Source: Gemmatales bacterium
Lineage (GTDB): Bacteria; Planctomycetota; Planctomycetia; Gemmatales; Gemmataceae
NCBI GenBank assembly: GCA_026004675.1
Contig: BPJP01000001.1
Location: forward strand, 930,001-994,000
Length of the DNA: 64,000 bases
Direction of reading: 5' to 3'
Shown: one piece after another, positions 25,334-36,500 of the stretch
How the letters are laid out: the number at the start of each line of letters is the position of its first letter
Position numbering within the stretch: position 1 is the stretch's first letter
The notes under the pieces: model-generated
What the model was told of the DNA's origin: nothing
The model's database searches: none
Seen by the model: the letters and a program-made list of their open reading frames with translations, nothing else
Position numbers and translations under genes: made by a program

Positions 25334-28300
25334 CTACGTGCCGCTGTCCGCCGGCATGGGCGAGGTGAGCAAGGTTTTCAACTCATCGATATCGACCGGT
25401 TTCACGAAATAGTGTTCGAAGCCTGTATCCCGGATCGCCCTGAAATCGTTCTCGGACGTGCCGTAGCCCGTCAGGGCGATCAAACGGATCGGTAGCTGCC
25501 GTTGCTTGACTTCGTGGGCCAGCTGGAACCCGTCCATTTCTGGCAAACCGATGTCCACAAGGGCGATATCGGGCTGCAGGCGTTCAATGGCTTCCAGTCC
25601 CTGGCGGCCGTCGGGAGCCACGAAAACGGTGAATCCTTCCAAACGCAACACCGAGGCAAGCATTTCCCGGCTATCGGCGTTATCTTCAATGATCAAGACG
25701 GTCGGGAAATTATCGCTGTTTACCTGCCTTTTGTCTGCCACTTTTTGTTCCGTCGGTTGCTTGTTCGTCAGCGGCAAACGCACTTCGAATCGGCTGCCTT
25801 GATTCGGACCTTTGCTATGCACGTGAATCGACCCTTTGTGCAGGCGCACCAGCGTGCGCACCAGCGTCAAGCCGATTCCCATGCCGCCGTCAGACCGGTG
25901 CAGGCTGCGTTCATTCTGTACAAAAAGATCGAATATCTTGCTTTGCATGTCGTGTGGGATACCGATGCCATTGTCGGTTACAGCGAAGAGTGCCTGTTTT
26001 TGATCAGCGGATAGCTCGACCCGAATATGGCCTCCTGGAGGCGTATACTTGGCGGCGTTGGTGAGCAGATTCAAACAGATTTGCAAGAGCCTGACCCCAT
26101 CTCCTTCCACTAGGATCGGCTTTTCGCTGATGGATGTTTCGAGGACGTGTTTGTTCCTGCTGATCAGTGGTTGGACCAGTTCCAGCGCATGGTGTGTGAT
26201 ATCCACCAGGTCGACAATCTCCTTGCGAATGTTGATTTTGCCTTGGGTAATACGGGAAACGTCGAGCAAGTCATCGAGCAGACGTGCCATGTGTTCGCAT
26301 TGCCGTTGGAGAACGTCGCAGGCTTTTCGCATCTCCGCGTTGTCACGGCAGTAATGGCTCAGCAGCAGCGAGGCGTTGCGAACGGCACTCAAAGGATTGC
26401 GCAGCTCGTGCGACAGCATGGCGAGGAATTCTTCGCGGCGACGGACCGCTTCCTGTGCTTTCAGTTCTGCTTTTTTCTGTTTGGTGATGTCCTTGGCTAT
26501 CGAAGCGATCGCCGATGGTTTTCCGTCTTCATCGCTCAACAGAGACAACGTTTCCAGCACAGGATGAGTGTGGTTCTTCTTGTCTCGGCGGACGCCTTCC
26601 ACGTTGCGGACGTGCTCGTTCTGCAGGCAGCGTTTGCGAAGTTTTTCCGCATGGGCATGGTAGGCAGGCGGAATCAACATGCTGATTTCCCTTCCGATCA
26701 GCTCTTCGCGCTCCCAGCCGTAGGCGCGAACCGCTTCCTCGTTGACGTCGATAATCCGGCCAGCCAGGTCTTCGATGATGATGGGATCGGCGGCATCTTC
26801 GAAGACTTTTGACAGCCGACGCAGTTTCGTTTCGGCCCGTTTCAGGGCGGAAATATCGATGAGCGTCAAAACCACGCCCTCGACTTTGGGGCCTGCATAA
26901 TAGGGCAGGATGCGCAGCAGGTAGTGATTGCCCTGGTGATCGCGCACCTCTTTTTCGATGGTTTGCTGTTGGTTGAGGACGTTCCGAATATCATCGATCA
27001 TGGTCGGATGTTCGATGGAATGGGAGAAGCTGTCGATGCGACGGCCGACGTCTTGAGGCAGGATCTGAAAAGTTTTGGATATTTGCGGCGTGAATTTGCG
27101 GATGCGCAACTCACTATCGAGAAAAATTGCCGCAACATCAGTCGACCGAAACAGGTTTTCCATATCATCCGTCAACTGGGTCAATTCGGCGATTTTGCGC
27201 TGGTACTCGGCGTTGACGGTATACAGTTCTTCGTTGACCGAGTGGAGCTCTTCGTTCGTGCTTTGCAACTCTTCGTTGGCAGCCACCAGTTCTTCGTTGG
27301 TCGCCTGCAGCTCCTCGTTGCTGGTTTCCATCTCCTCAATGGTTGCCTGCAAGCTTTCCTTGGTAATGCGCAGCTCGTTTTCGAGAGCCTCGATTTGTTC
27401 CTTCGCCGACTCGTCGACATGAAGGACATCGACCGCTTCCGTAGCGGAGGTTTTCGCTGCCTGAACATTTTCGAATATGACCAGATAATACCAGTGAATC
27501 GGGTCGTCATCCCGGCCGATAGGCTTGACGGTCAACTTGATTTGATCTTCCCGCCCATTGGTGCGAATACGTACGCCGGCATAGGTGACCGTGGTTCCCT
27601 CCTTTGCTACGCGTTGCAAGGCGCCGGAAAGACAGGTCCGCAGGTCCTTGTCCATATGGTCGAGCACGTCCCGGCTAATCCGCCCGTCGCGGATGGTAAG
27701 AAATCTGCCTGCACCGGCGAACGCGTGCACCAGTTCGCGCTGATGGTTGATCAGCAGACTGGGAGGGACGAATTGTTCCAAAAGGACATCATAAGCTCGG
27801 AGCAAGTTGCGGTCGACAAGAGGCGTACCGTTACCAATCCGCTGGGAGCCGCCGGGACGCAGGTCGCTGTAACCCGCGGACATTGGCAGCCTCATGTCGG
27901 CAGGGAGCCTGCCATCGCGCCGCTTGCGGAATATCTTCCAATGCCGGTCGATGACATCGAATTCATCGGCAAGCTCACTCGTCGATTCGCTCGGTCCCAG
28001 GAAAAGGATGCCATTGGTCTTCAAGCCGAAGTGGAACAACGACAAAACCTTTTTCTGGACTGCCTGCTCGAAATAGATCAGGAGATTTCGGCAACTGATC
28101 AGGTCGAGGCGTGTAAAGGGGGCGTCCTTGATCAGATTGTGCGGGGCAAAGACGACCATTTGCCGCAGCTCTGGCGATATCTGATAGCCATCGTCTTTTT
28201 TGGTGAAATACCGGCTCAGCCGCTCCGCTGACACCTCCGACAAACTGGCTTCGCTGTAGATGCCTGCGCTGGCGAATTCGAGCGACGCCCGGTGGACGTC

Positions 28301-29356
28301 GGTCGCGAATATCCGGACATTGATCGGTTGCTTTTTCGATGAAAGGTACTCGTGAAACAGGATGGCAATGGAATACGCCTCTTCTCCTGTCGCACAACCG
28401 GCCACCCACACGCGAATCTCTTGTTCCGGAGGTGTGCGATCGACGATTTCCGGAATCACATCTCGTCCCAGGCGTTCAAATGCCTCCCGGTCGCGGAAGA
28501 ACTTGGTCACGCCGATGAGGAGGTCATTGTAAAGCCTGTTGACCTCGACCGGATCGTTCCGCAAGCGTTCGACATACTCGCGCAGGCTGGGGATTTGCAG
28601 AAGTTGCAGCCGCCGTTCGATACGACGTTCAACCGTCGTAGGCTTGTAGTGCGTAAAATCGATGCCATATTCCCGGCAGAGTATCTGGAAAAGGTCCGCG
28701 AAATCATCCCCTTCGCCTGTCGCTGGTCTGGGTATTTCGATCTGGCCTTTGGCATGTTTGATAAGCACCTCGGGGATTTTGTGCGGCGGCAGGACATAGT
28801 CCACTTTGCCGGTGCGGATGGCCGCTTTCGGCATGCCGTCGAACCGTGCCGTCTCTTCGTCCTGCACGATAACCAGTCCGCCTGCCTCGTGGATATCGAC
28901 GATGCCGCGGGAACCGTCGCTGCCGCTCCCTGAAAGAATGATGCCAATGGCGTGTTCTCCAGAGTCTTGCGCCAAAGAACGGAAGAACTGGTCGATAGGG
29001 AGGGCCAGACCTTGCTTCGGGTCCTTGTCGGTCAACAGCAGCCGGCCATTGGAGATTACCATTTCTTTTTTCGGTGGGATCAAATAAACAGCATTGGGTT
29101 TCACCTCCATGCCGTCTTCTACGAGATAAATGGGCAGCTGCGTATGGCGAGCCAGCAGCTCGTTCATCATACTCTTGAAATCGGGGGACAAATGTTGCAC
29201 GACGATGAAGGCCATGCCAATGTCGGGCGGAATCTTGTCGAAGAGCTCTTCAAGAGCCTCGAGACCTCCTGCCGACGCCCCGATTCCCACGACGTAAAAG
29301 GCGTTCGTCGCCTCGGAAGAGGAGCCGGTCGTTTTCGATTGCATACGCCCGTCCAT
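25334..29356 (-). CDS. CheB-CheR-PAS-histidine kinase-receiver hybrid protein
   Basis: A 1340-residue cytoplasmic protein. In order: CheB methylesterase (about 20-210; GIGASAGG with Ser28, QHLSP with His55, [10 protein letters not shown]), CheR methyltransferase (about 220-500; [14 protein letters not shown]), a long coiled coil with repeated [10 protein letters not shown]-type heptads (about 660-740), two PAS domains (to about 985; the second with [16 protein letters not shown]), HisKA ([12 protein letters not shown]), HATPase ([20 protein letters not shown]) and a C-terminal receiver with [10 protein letters not shown]. This known architecture is found in sensor systems outside chemotaxis. 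It is convergent with the CsrA-receiver gene, the two stops being two bases apart. Confidence 0.95.
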   Translation of the reverse strand: MDGRMQSKTTGSSSEATNAFYVVGIGASAGGLEALEELFDKIPPDIGMAFIVVQHLSPDFKSMMNELLARHTQLPIYLVEDGMEVKPNAVYLIPPKKEMVISNGRLLLTDKDPKQGLALPIDQFFRSLAQDSGEHAIGIILSGSGSDGSRGIVDIHEAGGLVIVQDEETARFDGMPKAAIRTGKVDYVLPPHKIPEVLIKHAKGQIEIPRPATGEGDDFADLFQILCREYGIDFTHYKPTTVERRIERRLQLLQIPSLREYVERLRNDPVEVNRLYNDLLIGVTKFFRDREAFERLGRDVIPEIVDRTPPEQEIRVWVAGCATGEEAYSIAILFHEYLSSKKQPINVRIFATDVHRASLEFASAGIYSEASLSEVSAERLSRYFTKKDDGYQISPELRQMVVFAPHNLIKDAPFTRLDLISCRNLLIYFEQAVQKKVLSLFHFGLKTNGILFLGPSESTSELADEFDVIDRHWKIFRKRRDGRLPADMRLPMSAGYSDLRPGGSQRIGNGTPLVDRNLLRAYDVLLEQFVPPSLLINHQRELVHAFAGAGRFLTIRDGRISRDVLDHMDKDLRTCLSGALQRVAKEGTTVTYAGVRIRTNGREDQIKLTVKPIGRDDDPIHWYYLVIFENVQAAKTSATEAVDVLHVDESAKEQIEALENELRITKESLQATIEEMETSNEELQATNEELVAANEELQSTNEELHSVNEELYTVNAEYQRKIAELTQLTDDMENLFRSTDVAAIFLDSELRIRKFTPQISKTFQILPQDVGRRIDSFSHSIEHPTMIDDIRNVLNQQQTIEKEVRDHQGNHYLLRILPYYAGPKVEGVVLTLIDISALKRAETKLRRLSKVFEDAADPIIIEDLAGRIIDVNEEAVRAYGWEREELIGREISMLIPPAYHAHAEKLRKRCLQNEHVRNVEGVRRDKKNHTHPVLETLSLLSDEDGKPSAIASIAKDITKQKKAELKAQEAVRRREEFLAMLSHELRNPLSAVRNASLLLSHYCRDNAEMRKACDVLQRQCEHMARLLDDLLDVSRITQGKINIRKEIVDLVDITHHALELVQPLISRNKHVLETSISEKPILVEGDGVRLLQICLNLLTNAAKYTPPGGHIRVELSADQKQALFAVTDNGIGIPHDMQSKIFDLFVQNERSLHRSDGGMGIGLTLVRTLVRLHKGSIHVHSKGPNQGSRFEVRLPLTNKQPTEQKVADKRQVNSDNFPTVLIIEDNADSREMLASVLRLEGFTVFVAPDGRQGLEAIERLQPDIALVDIGLPEMDGFQLAHEVKQRQLPIRLIALTGYGTSENDFRAIRDTGFEHYFVKPVDIDELKTLLTSPMPADSGT

Positions 29357-29475
29357 GATTGGATTCCCTTTATTCCAGACCGAAATAGCGGTTGTCGGTG
29401 AGGGAGAGCAAATACCGTTCCAGAAATTCAGGTCTATTGTCTTTGCCTCAACCCGCTGTCTCCAAACAAGTTCCG

Positions 29476-29552
29476 ACTTCGGTCCGAAGTTATTGCTGGA
29501 TGGTTATGCCAATTGAGGACAACCAAAACGATTGGTCATGCCAACTTGGCAT
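29476..29552. promoter_or_regulatory. two 15-bp palindromes, operator candidates
   Basis: ACTTCGG-T-CCGAAGT at 29476-29490 and ATGCCAA-C-TTGGCAT at 29538-29552 are both perfect 7-bp arms around one base, with centres 62 bp apart. They differ in sequence, so they may be sites of two regulators. They lie 120-200 bp upstream of the giant kinase gene. Confidence 0.5.
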
Positions 29553-29696
29553 CGTCGGCAACTCTTTTTGTGAAAAACCAATAGTCGAATCACAAAGCTC
29601 AATTGTCAATGATTTTCTGATCAAGCTTGAATCGCCCTGCCACCGATTCTGAAAGCCGCGTCAGCGCCCAAAGCGGAGCATCAAGTCATCAGGTCC

Positions 29697-29725
29697 TTGT
29701 ATTCGGAACAAATGTGCCCTACAAT
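29697..29725 (+). promoter_or_regulatory. weak promoter candidate for the 29912 gene
   Basis: TTGTAT (29697-29702) and TACAAT (29720-29725) are spaced 17 bases. The -10 box matches five of six positions, the -35 box three. The next start codon is 187 bases downstream. Confidence 0.3.
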
Positions 29726-29911
29726 CGGGGCTGGGCGATGTGCAGGTTTGGCTCTGTTTCGAACCGATGCACGAGCAGGTGCGAGCAGAATCACCAAATG
29801 CGTTCGACGTATCTTGTCTTTTTATGCACAGCAGCAGGAAATTCGAATGCGGAAAGGGGGTGAAGCCCGGTCTGGACCGTTCCTGACGATACGACAAGAA
29901 AAGGAGTGAAC

Positions 29912-30259
29912 ATGGACAACACTAATGTTTTGGTAACGGCGATGGCTGAGAAGTGTCGGGAATTGATTAGGGATTGGAGCGGTCCGCCCATTGATCTGCC
30001 CGAGCCCCTTGAGCCGGAACACCTCATTTGGATGTGCGAAATCATCGAGAAAAACGCGGACGAGTGGCCTGCAACGAAACTACACCGATGGATCGGGTTT
30101 GTGCAGTGCGCCATGATAGCAAACCGGATGTTGGATCTGTCTGACGCGAAGGCGATGTTCAACAACGCCAAGATCGCCCACAGCGAAAGCAGTGAAGACG
30201 AGTTGGATCATCTCGATCCGGCAAATGTATTCGAGTTGGATATAGGAGGCGAGGGCTAG
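29912..30259 (+). CDS. small acidic protein of unknown function
   Basis: The ATG at 29912 has AAAAGGAG upstream, a strong ribosome site. The 115-residue product is helical and acidic, with HLIWMCEIIEKNADEWPATKLHRWIGFVQ in the middle and a very acidic end (SESSEDELDHLDP). No family was recognised. It stands alone between two intergenic regions. Confidence 0.75.
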   Translation: MDNTNVLVTAMAEKCRELIRDWSGPPIDLPEPLEPEHLIWMCEIIEKNADEWPATKLHRWIGFVQCAMIANRMLDLSDAKAMFNNAKIAHSESSEDELDHLDPANVFELDIGGEG

Positions 30260-30495
30260 ATTCGACGAGGATCAACCTGGGTTTCGGTTGCGGATGGCGT
30301 GGAAGATCAGAGCAAAAAAGTGGATGGCACTTCTGAGGGGTTTTCTGGTTCTCTGTTTTCTGATTGACCTTTCTCCGGCAGCGCTTAGTTGATAATTTAT
30401 CTATTCTCCCTTTTCACGCAAATTGCCGACGCGGCAGAATTTTGTCCAGCCCGGAGGCGATTGCGTGATGGTCTCCAATTCCGAGGTGAAAAGCG

Positions 30496-31836
30496 ATGAG
30501 TACGGTTGAGCCGATGCTGATCGACGTTCGAGCCCTGCTGGTGGAACGGGACGAATGCGATGCGGGAACGGTACAGAAACTGCGTGAAGCCCTGGCCCAA
30601 GGGCGTTCGCAATACAAAGCGCTGCGCGATGCCACCGAGATACTGAAGAACAAAACGGAGACGGCGACAGGTGCGCAGGCGAAACGGTACCATCTCAAGC
30701 TCGGGATTGCCCAATACTTTCAAGGGTACCTTGGGCAAGCGATCGAGAATTTGAAACAGGCGGAAGGAGCGCTGGCGAACTATTATCTCGGCCGGGCCCT
30801 TGCCGAGCGCAAGGAGTTCGACGAAGCTCTGAAGGCGTTCGAGCGAGCCGAGAAGCTGGGTTACACCGCCAGCCAGGTGCAACTGCAACAGGCCGGCATT
30901 TATCGGCAGATGGGAGACATCGAACGAGCCAAGTCCATACTTAGCCGATTTGAGAAAGAAGCCAGCCACACCGCTGAATACCACTTCCAGCTGGCATCGT
31001 GCCTGCTTGAAGAAGGCGAGCGGGCAGAAGCGATTCGCCACTTCGAACGGGCCGTGGAACTCGATCCAGGGCATGCCGGGGCATTGTTCCAGCTGGGGCA
31101 TGCCAATGATTTGGCAGGTAACGACGAGGAAGCTATCAACTATTATGAGCGCTGCCTGAATTATCCCCCTGTTCACATGGGAGTGTTGATGAATCTGGGC
31201 ATTCTCTACGAAGATAACGAAAAATACGACAAGGCGGTTGAATGTTTTCGCCGAATTCTCGCCGTGAAACCAGTCGACGAGCAGGCCAGGTTGTTTTTGA
31301 AGGATGCCGAAGCCTCGCAGACGATGTATTACAACCCGGAAGAAGAGAGCGCGTTCAACCGCTTCAGCCAGGTGTTGGAGATTCCGGTCACGGACTTCGA
31401 GCTGTCGGTTCGCAGCCGCAACTGCTTGAAGAAAATGAATATCCGAACCCTGGGCGACTTGACCCGCTGCTCCGAACAGCAACTGCTGGCCAGCAAGAAC
31501 TTCGGCGAAACGTCGCTCGAGGAGATCAAGGAATTGCTGGCCTCGAAAGGGCTTCGCCTCGGTCAATCACTTGAAGACGGCGGGAATGAAATCCGCTTTC
31601 GTCCGCAGCAACCCTTGTCTCCTGAAGAACAGGCGCTATTGAACAAGCCCGTCAGCGACTTGAATTTGTCGGTGCGGGCACGCAAGTGCATGAATCGCCT
31701 TGGCATCACGACGTTGGGTGAGTTGATCCAACGCACGCCGGATGAATTGCTCGAGTCGAAAAACTTCGGCGTAACCTCCCTGAACGAGGTTCGGGAAAAA
31801 CTGGCAGCCTTGGGATTGGCGTTGCGGGGCGATTAA
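30496..31836 (+). CDS. TPR protein with two C-terminal RNA polymerase alpha-CTD domains
   Basis: The ATG at 30496 follows GAGGTGA. Residues 65-275 are about six TPR units (GHAGALFQLGHANDLAGNDEE, LMNLGILYEDNEKYDKAVE). Residues 297-356 and 385-444 are two copies of the alpha-CTD: DFELSVRSRNCLKKMNI, NFGETSLEEIKELL; and DLNLSVRARKCMNRLGI, NFGVTSLNEVREKL. The Arg that contacts UP-element DNA (E. coli R265) is kept in both (Arg306, Arg394); N268 is kept only in the first (Asn309) and is Lys in the second; K298 is Thr in both. The remainder of RpoA is absent. It could bind DNA or contact the polymerase as a regulator. Confidence 0.9.
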   Translation: MSTVEPMLIDVRALLVERDECDAGTVQKLREALAQGRSQYKALRDATEILKNKTETATGAQAKRYHLKLGIAQYFQGYLGQAIENLKQAEGALANYYLGRALAERKEFDEALKAFERAEKLGYTASQVQLQQAGIYRQMGDIERAKSILSRFEKEASHTAEYHFQLASCLLEEGERAEAIRHFERAVELDPGHAGALFQLGHANDLAGNDEEAINYYERCLNYPPVHMGVLMNLGILYEDNEKYDKAVECFRRILAVKPVDEQARLFLKDAEASQTMYYNPEEESAFNRFSQVLEIPVTDFELSVRSRNCLKKMNIRTLGDLTRCSEQQLLASKNFGETSLEEIKELLASKGLRLGQSLEDGGNEIRFRPQQPLSPEEQALLNKPVSDLNLSVRARKCMNRLGITTLGELIQRTPDELLESKNFGVTSLNEVREKLAALGLALRGD

Positions 31837-31961
31837 GGCGACAACTCCATCCACTTTTCTCCCTGGCCGTTCGCCCGGTTCCGCGATCGACCGTTTTGGG
31901 TGTCGGTACGTACCTATGGAGAACTGTTATTGGAGCATCAGGCAGGAACGATCAAGCATCC

Positions 31962-33065
31962 ATGCACTTTCAGGTTCATGCCACCGATGGCAAGGCGCGT
32001 CTGGGCGAGTTGCACACGGCACACGGCCGAATCGATACGCCGATCTTCATGCCGGTCGGCACGCAGGGTACGATCAAAGGCTTGACACCTGACCAGGTTC
32101 GCGATGCAGGCGCCACGATCATCCTTGGCAACGCCTACCATTTGGCCCTGCGTCCCGGAGACGAGCTAATCGCTGAACTGGGTGGCCTGCACCGTTTTCT
32201 CGCTTGGGACGGCGCTATCCTGACGGACAGTGGTGGATTCCAGGTATATAGTTTGGCCCAGAACCGGCGAGTGACAGATGATGGCGTGACGTTTCGCTCG
32301 CATATCGATGGTGCCCTCTTGGAATTGTCTCCGGAAAGGGCAGTCCAGATCCAGGAAAACCTCGGTTCCGATATCGCGATGTGCCTCGATGAATGTCCGC
32401 CCCATGGTGCATTAGCAGAAGAGTTGCAAGAAGCGGTTCGGCGGACTTTGCTTTGGGCGGAACGTTCCAGGTTGGCGCATCGGCGTCGTGATCAGGCACT
32501 GTTCGCCATCGTGCAGGGGGGCATGGACCTGGATCTGCGTGCCCGCTGTGCGGAGAAACTGGTTGAGATGGATTTTCCCGGCTATGCGCTGGGCGGGTTC
32601 AGCGTCGGGGAAACACCGCGGGAAATGCTTCAGGCGGTGGGGCCAGTTGCCGACATGCTGCCAGCGGACAAACCGCGCTATCTGATGGGGGTGGGCAGGC
32701 CGGTGGATATTCTCGAAGCGGTCGCGCGAGGCGTGGACATGTTCGATTGCGTTTTGCCCACGCGAAACGGGCGAAACGCTTCGGCGTTTACCGCCGATGG
32801 AACACTGCGCTTGCGAAATGCATGCCACAAGCGAGATTCCAGGCCGGTCGAGTCTGTTTGCTCGTGTTACACGTGCCGCCATTTTAGCCGGGCATACTTG
32901 CACCATCTGTTTCTCGCTGACGAAATGTTGGGGCCGACATTGTTATCGCTGCACAACATCGCCTATTATTGCCGGTTGATGCGGGAAATCCGGCAGGCGA
33001 TTCGGGATAAGAGATTCGAGGAGTACCGGGCGGTCAGTCTTGCCCGCTGGGAGGGAACCCTTTAG
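31962..33065 (+). CDS. tgt: tRNA-guanine transglycosylase (queuine tRNA-ribosyltransferase)
   Basis: Exchanges guanine 34 of GUN-anticodon tRNAs for the queuosine precursor preQ1. The 367 residues have the catalytic Asp of TDSGGFQ, the nucleophile region FDCVLPTRNGR, substrate loop GGFSVGE and the zinc site CSCYTC...H (CxCxxC then His about 25 residues on). Start set at the ATG at 31962 (MHFQVHATDG), which fits the family N-terminus; the ribosome site is weak. yajC and secDF follow, the common tgt-yajC-secD-secF order. Confidence 0.97.
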   Translation: MHFQVHATDGKARLGELHTAHGRIDTPIFMPVGTQGTIKGLTPDQVRDAGATIILGNAYHLALRPGDELIAELGGLHRFLAWDGAILTDSGGFQVYSLAQNRRVTDDGVTFRSHIDGALLELSPERAVQIQENLGSDIAMCLDECPPHGALAEELQEAVRRTLLWAERSRLAHRRRDQALFAIVQGGMDLDLRARCAEKLVEMDFPGYALGGFSVGETPREMLQAVGPVADMLPADKPRYLMGVGRPVDILEAVARGVDMFDCVLPTRNGRNASAFTADGTLRLRNACHKRDSRPVESVCSCYTCRHFSRAYLHHLFLADEMLGPTLLSLHNIAYYCRLMREIRQAIRDKRFEEYRAVSLARWEGTL

Positions 33066-33214
33066 GATACTACCTTATTCCGCGAATGGAATCCGGCGGC
33101 GACCAACCGGCTTTGCCGGCGGTTGCCGTTTCCCGGAGTGTGTTCATCGTCGGATTACCGGCGTGCTCAACACGCAAAGATGCCAGCCACGGCCAATGGC
33201 CGTCGGAGCCGATC

Positions 33215-33538
33215 ATGGTACATCTGATATTACTGGCTGCCGAGCAGAAAGGACCGCAGGCGCCTTTCTGGTATTCGATGATGCCTGTGTTTTTGATTCT
33301 GTTGTTGGGCTACTTTCTGTTGATGAGGCCAGTGCAGAAACAAGAACAGCAACGTCGGCAGATGGTCGCGACGTTGAAAAAGAACGACAAGATCGTCAAT
33401 TCGGGCGGCATCATCGGCGTCGTCGAGTCCATCAAAGACAACGAAGACGAGATCGTCCTTCGCGGTGGCCTGCGCATCTTGAAAAGCAGCGTTGTCCGGA
33501 TTCTGCGGGATGACGAAAAGGAAAAAGACAAGGAATAA
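33215..33538 (+). CDS. yajC: preprotein translocase subunit YajC
   Basis: The 107-residue product has one membrane helix (MMPVFLILLLGYFLLMRP), then the cytosolic YajC motif QKQEQQRRQMVATLKKNDKIV and GGIIGVVESI. The start at 33215 has GGAG upstream. YajC joins SecDF and YidC in the Sec holotranslocon; its place between tgt and secDF is the usual one. Confidence 0.96.
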   Translation: MVHLILLAAEQKGPQAPFWYSMMPVFLILLLGYFLLMRPVQKQEQQRRQMVATLKKNDKIVNSGGIIGVVESIKDNEDEIVLRGGLRILKSSVVRILRDDEKEKDKE

Positions 33539-33547
33539 TGGTTGGGC

Positions 33548-33572
33548 CGCCCCCTTTCGGGGCGAACTTTTT
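33548..33572 (+). terminator. weak hairpin with T run between yajC and secDF
   Basis: CGCCCC and GGGGCG (33548-33553 and 33559-33564) pair around CTTTC and are followed by AACTTTTT. It could be an attenuator lowering secDF transcription relative to yajC; it ends 15 bases before the secDF start. Confidence 0.4.
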
Positions 33573-33586
33573 AACGGACGTCAAAC

Positions 33587-36500
33587 ATGCCTCATCCTTT
33601 CGTAACCGTTGGCGTCAGCACGGTGCTGACGATCGTGGTGTTGTATCTTGCCAATCGCCATTTGAAACCCTTCTTCGGCAGGATCACCTCCTGCTTGCTG
33701 CCGATGGTGATCGGTACGTTGATCGTGCTCAACGCCTATAACAAGTACGTCAATGGCGAAGGAGGATTCAAACTTGGCGTCGATCTGGCCGGCGGCACCG
33801 ACTTGATCTACGAAATTGATGAAACCAAAGAGAAACGGGAGGGTTACACCCCTGAGCGGATGGTTGCCGCCTTGAAGCGTCGCATCGACCCGACCGACCT
33901 TTACAACATCAAGATTCGACCAGTCAGCGACACGCGTTTCGAAATCATTCTGCCCACGGGAGGAAGGCACCAGGCGGAAGCGGAAAAACGCGCCTGGGAC
34001 AACTTGATCGCCAAAGTGCAGGAAAAATGGCCAGCGTCAGGTTATCGTATTCCCGTCGGCGATACGCAAGCCTTGATTGCTGCTATTCACGACAGCCATT
34101 TGCAACTCACCTTTCGCGAGGTGAGCGAGTTTGTCGAAAAAAACTACAAGCCGGCAGCGGGCGACAAGGAAAAAACCAGGAAGGAATGGGAAGCACTTCT
34201 CAGCAAGGTCGAGAAGAAATGGCCTGCGAAACCTTACAACGTTGCACAAAACCACCTCGAGGATCTGGTGGCCCGGGTCCGCGAATTTTACCCAAACGTT
34301 GATGCGAAGACGATCAGCGACTTTATCGACGAGAATTACGAACTGCCAAAGAATCGCCGCAATCTGACGCACGAACAAGTGGAACGCGTCAAGCGCCAAG
34401 TGCGTGAAGTTGGCAGTCTCGAGTTTCGCATTCTAGCGAATGCACGGGACGACGCGGAAGCGATCGACGCGGCCCGCAAGTATTTCGCCGATCCCAAGAA
34501 CAAACAACGGTTGCAAGAACTGGCCTTCGACGGCAGGCCACCCGATCCGCCTATCAATCCCAAGACCAAGACCGAAGTTTTCGAAATCACTCTCGAAGAC
34601 GGCAAGACCTATAAACACACCTATAGCTGGGTGGAAATTGGCAAAAAAGAACTGAACCAATTGGGGCTGAACAATGCGGCCAAGGACAGCCCGGATGAAA
34701 ACGTCCGTGCTTTTTGGAACCGCGTGGCCGAGGCACGCAAAAAAGGCGAGCCTTACCTCATTAGTGGTCGCATGCACGAAGTCTTGCTTTATAGCCGGGA
34801 CATTCCCAATCCCAGCCGTCTCCCTCCAGAAGATCGAGGCAAGAAAAAATACGAATACTTTTTCCTGACGCGCGATCCGCTGCCCGGCAAAGAAGTTACT
34901 GGCGACTTTCTGGCCAGCGTCGGCGTCGGACAGGACGAAAAATTCCAGCCCGCAGTCACCTTCCGCTTCAATACCCAAGGCGCCAACCGCTTCCATGAAT
35001 TGACAAGCCAAAATCGCCCGCCAGCAGGCAGCGGCGAGGGCGGTTTCCGCAGACATTTGGCAATCGTCCTCAACGGCTACATCGAGCAGGCGCCGCGGCT
35101 AAATGCGGTGATCTCCGACAGCGGTCAGATTTCGGGCGGCTTTACCCAGCAAGAAGCCCAGCAGGTCGCGCAAATGCTTCGCTCCGGAGCCTTGCCGGCG
35201 GTTCTCAAACCGGAGCCTGTCAGCAACTACACGATCGGCTCGACCCTCGGCCAGGATACCATCCGCGCTGGCACCATATCCGTTGCCGTCGCCTTTCTCG
35301 CTGTCATCGTCTTCATGAGTATTTACTACCGCTTCGCCGGCATCGTCGCGAGCGTGGCGCTTCTTGCCAACCTGTTGCTAACCGTGGCTTTCATGGTCAT
35401 GGTGGAAGCCACGTTCACCTTGCCGGGCTTGGCCGGACTGGTGTTGATGCTCGGCATGGCGGTCGATGCCAACGTCCTCATCTATGAACGCGTCCGCGAG
35501 GAACGCGATCGAGGATCGTCGTTGGCGCTGGCTCTTCGCAATGGTTATGAACGAGCTTTCCCCACCATTATCGACACCCACTTGAGCAGCATCTTCACCG
35601 CCATCGTGCTCTACGTCGTCGGCAACGACCAGTTGAAAGGCTTCGGCGTCAGCTTGACCGTCGGTTTGATTATCAGCCTGTTCACGGCGTTGTACATGAC
35701 TCGGCTGATCTTCGATCTGTGGTTGCACTGGGACTTTTTGAAGAAGTTGAGCATGTTTCGGCTATTGGAAAGGCCGAACATCAACTTCATGGCCATTCGC
35801 TACTACTTTTTTGCCGCCACCGTATTGGCCACCCTGGCCGGCGCGGGCTTGTTCATCTACCGCCTGGGCGGCCGCGTGGAAGGGGCTGAAAAAGGCAGGC
35901 CGACTATCCTCAACATCGATTTCACCGGCGGTACTTCCTATAGCGGTTTGCTTGTCAAACCGGAGAGTATCACCGATCTTCGAGAACTTCTCGGTGAACG
36001 AGCTCAAGAAGAAAAGCTCGTCGTCGAGCAGGTCAAGCAAATCGGCGATTCAGGCATGACGTTCGAATTGCGCTACAAAGGGGAAAGCGAAGCCAGACAG
36101 ATTCAACTTCCCAATCCGGCGACGGCCGAGGCAGTGCGGATTCGCGCCAGCCAACTTCCCGACCTGTCCGTCGAACAAATCTTCGTGTCGACACCCGGCT
36201 ACACCGAGGGGAACAAGAGCCGATTGTTCAAAGTGCGGACTTCGGAACGGGCTCCCGAACTAGTTCAAGCCGCCATCGACCACCTTCTCGGAGACAAATT
36301 GCAAAAGACAGAGATTCGCTCGTATTCGATCGACGAATCCAATCGATACGCAACAATGGAATTTCAAAAAGCGGATCCGGATCAGCCCGGTGAATTCTTG
36401 CCGGCGTTCGTCTCTCCGGGTCAGGTGCGAACGCTGCTGACACGCGAATTCGAACGCCGCGGCATGACCACCGAGGCGAACCAGTTTGAACTTCGTGGCA

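Larger units (their letters stand above)
29357..29911. other. 555-bp divergent regulatory region
   Basis: It separates the giant kinase gene from a small gene on the other strand. No gene is convincing. It has two perfect palindromes and one promoter candidate, listed separately. Confidence 0.6.

Noticed and set aside
26924-28231. Plus-strand frame of 435 codons opposite the hybrid kinase
   Set aside because: A shadow of the hybrid kinase, which has clear domains throughout.
29392-29652. Plus-strand frame of 86 codons in the divergent region
   Set aside because: No ribosome site, no family, and it crosses both palindromes.
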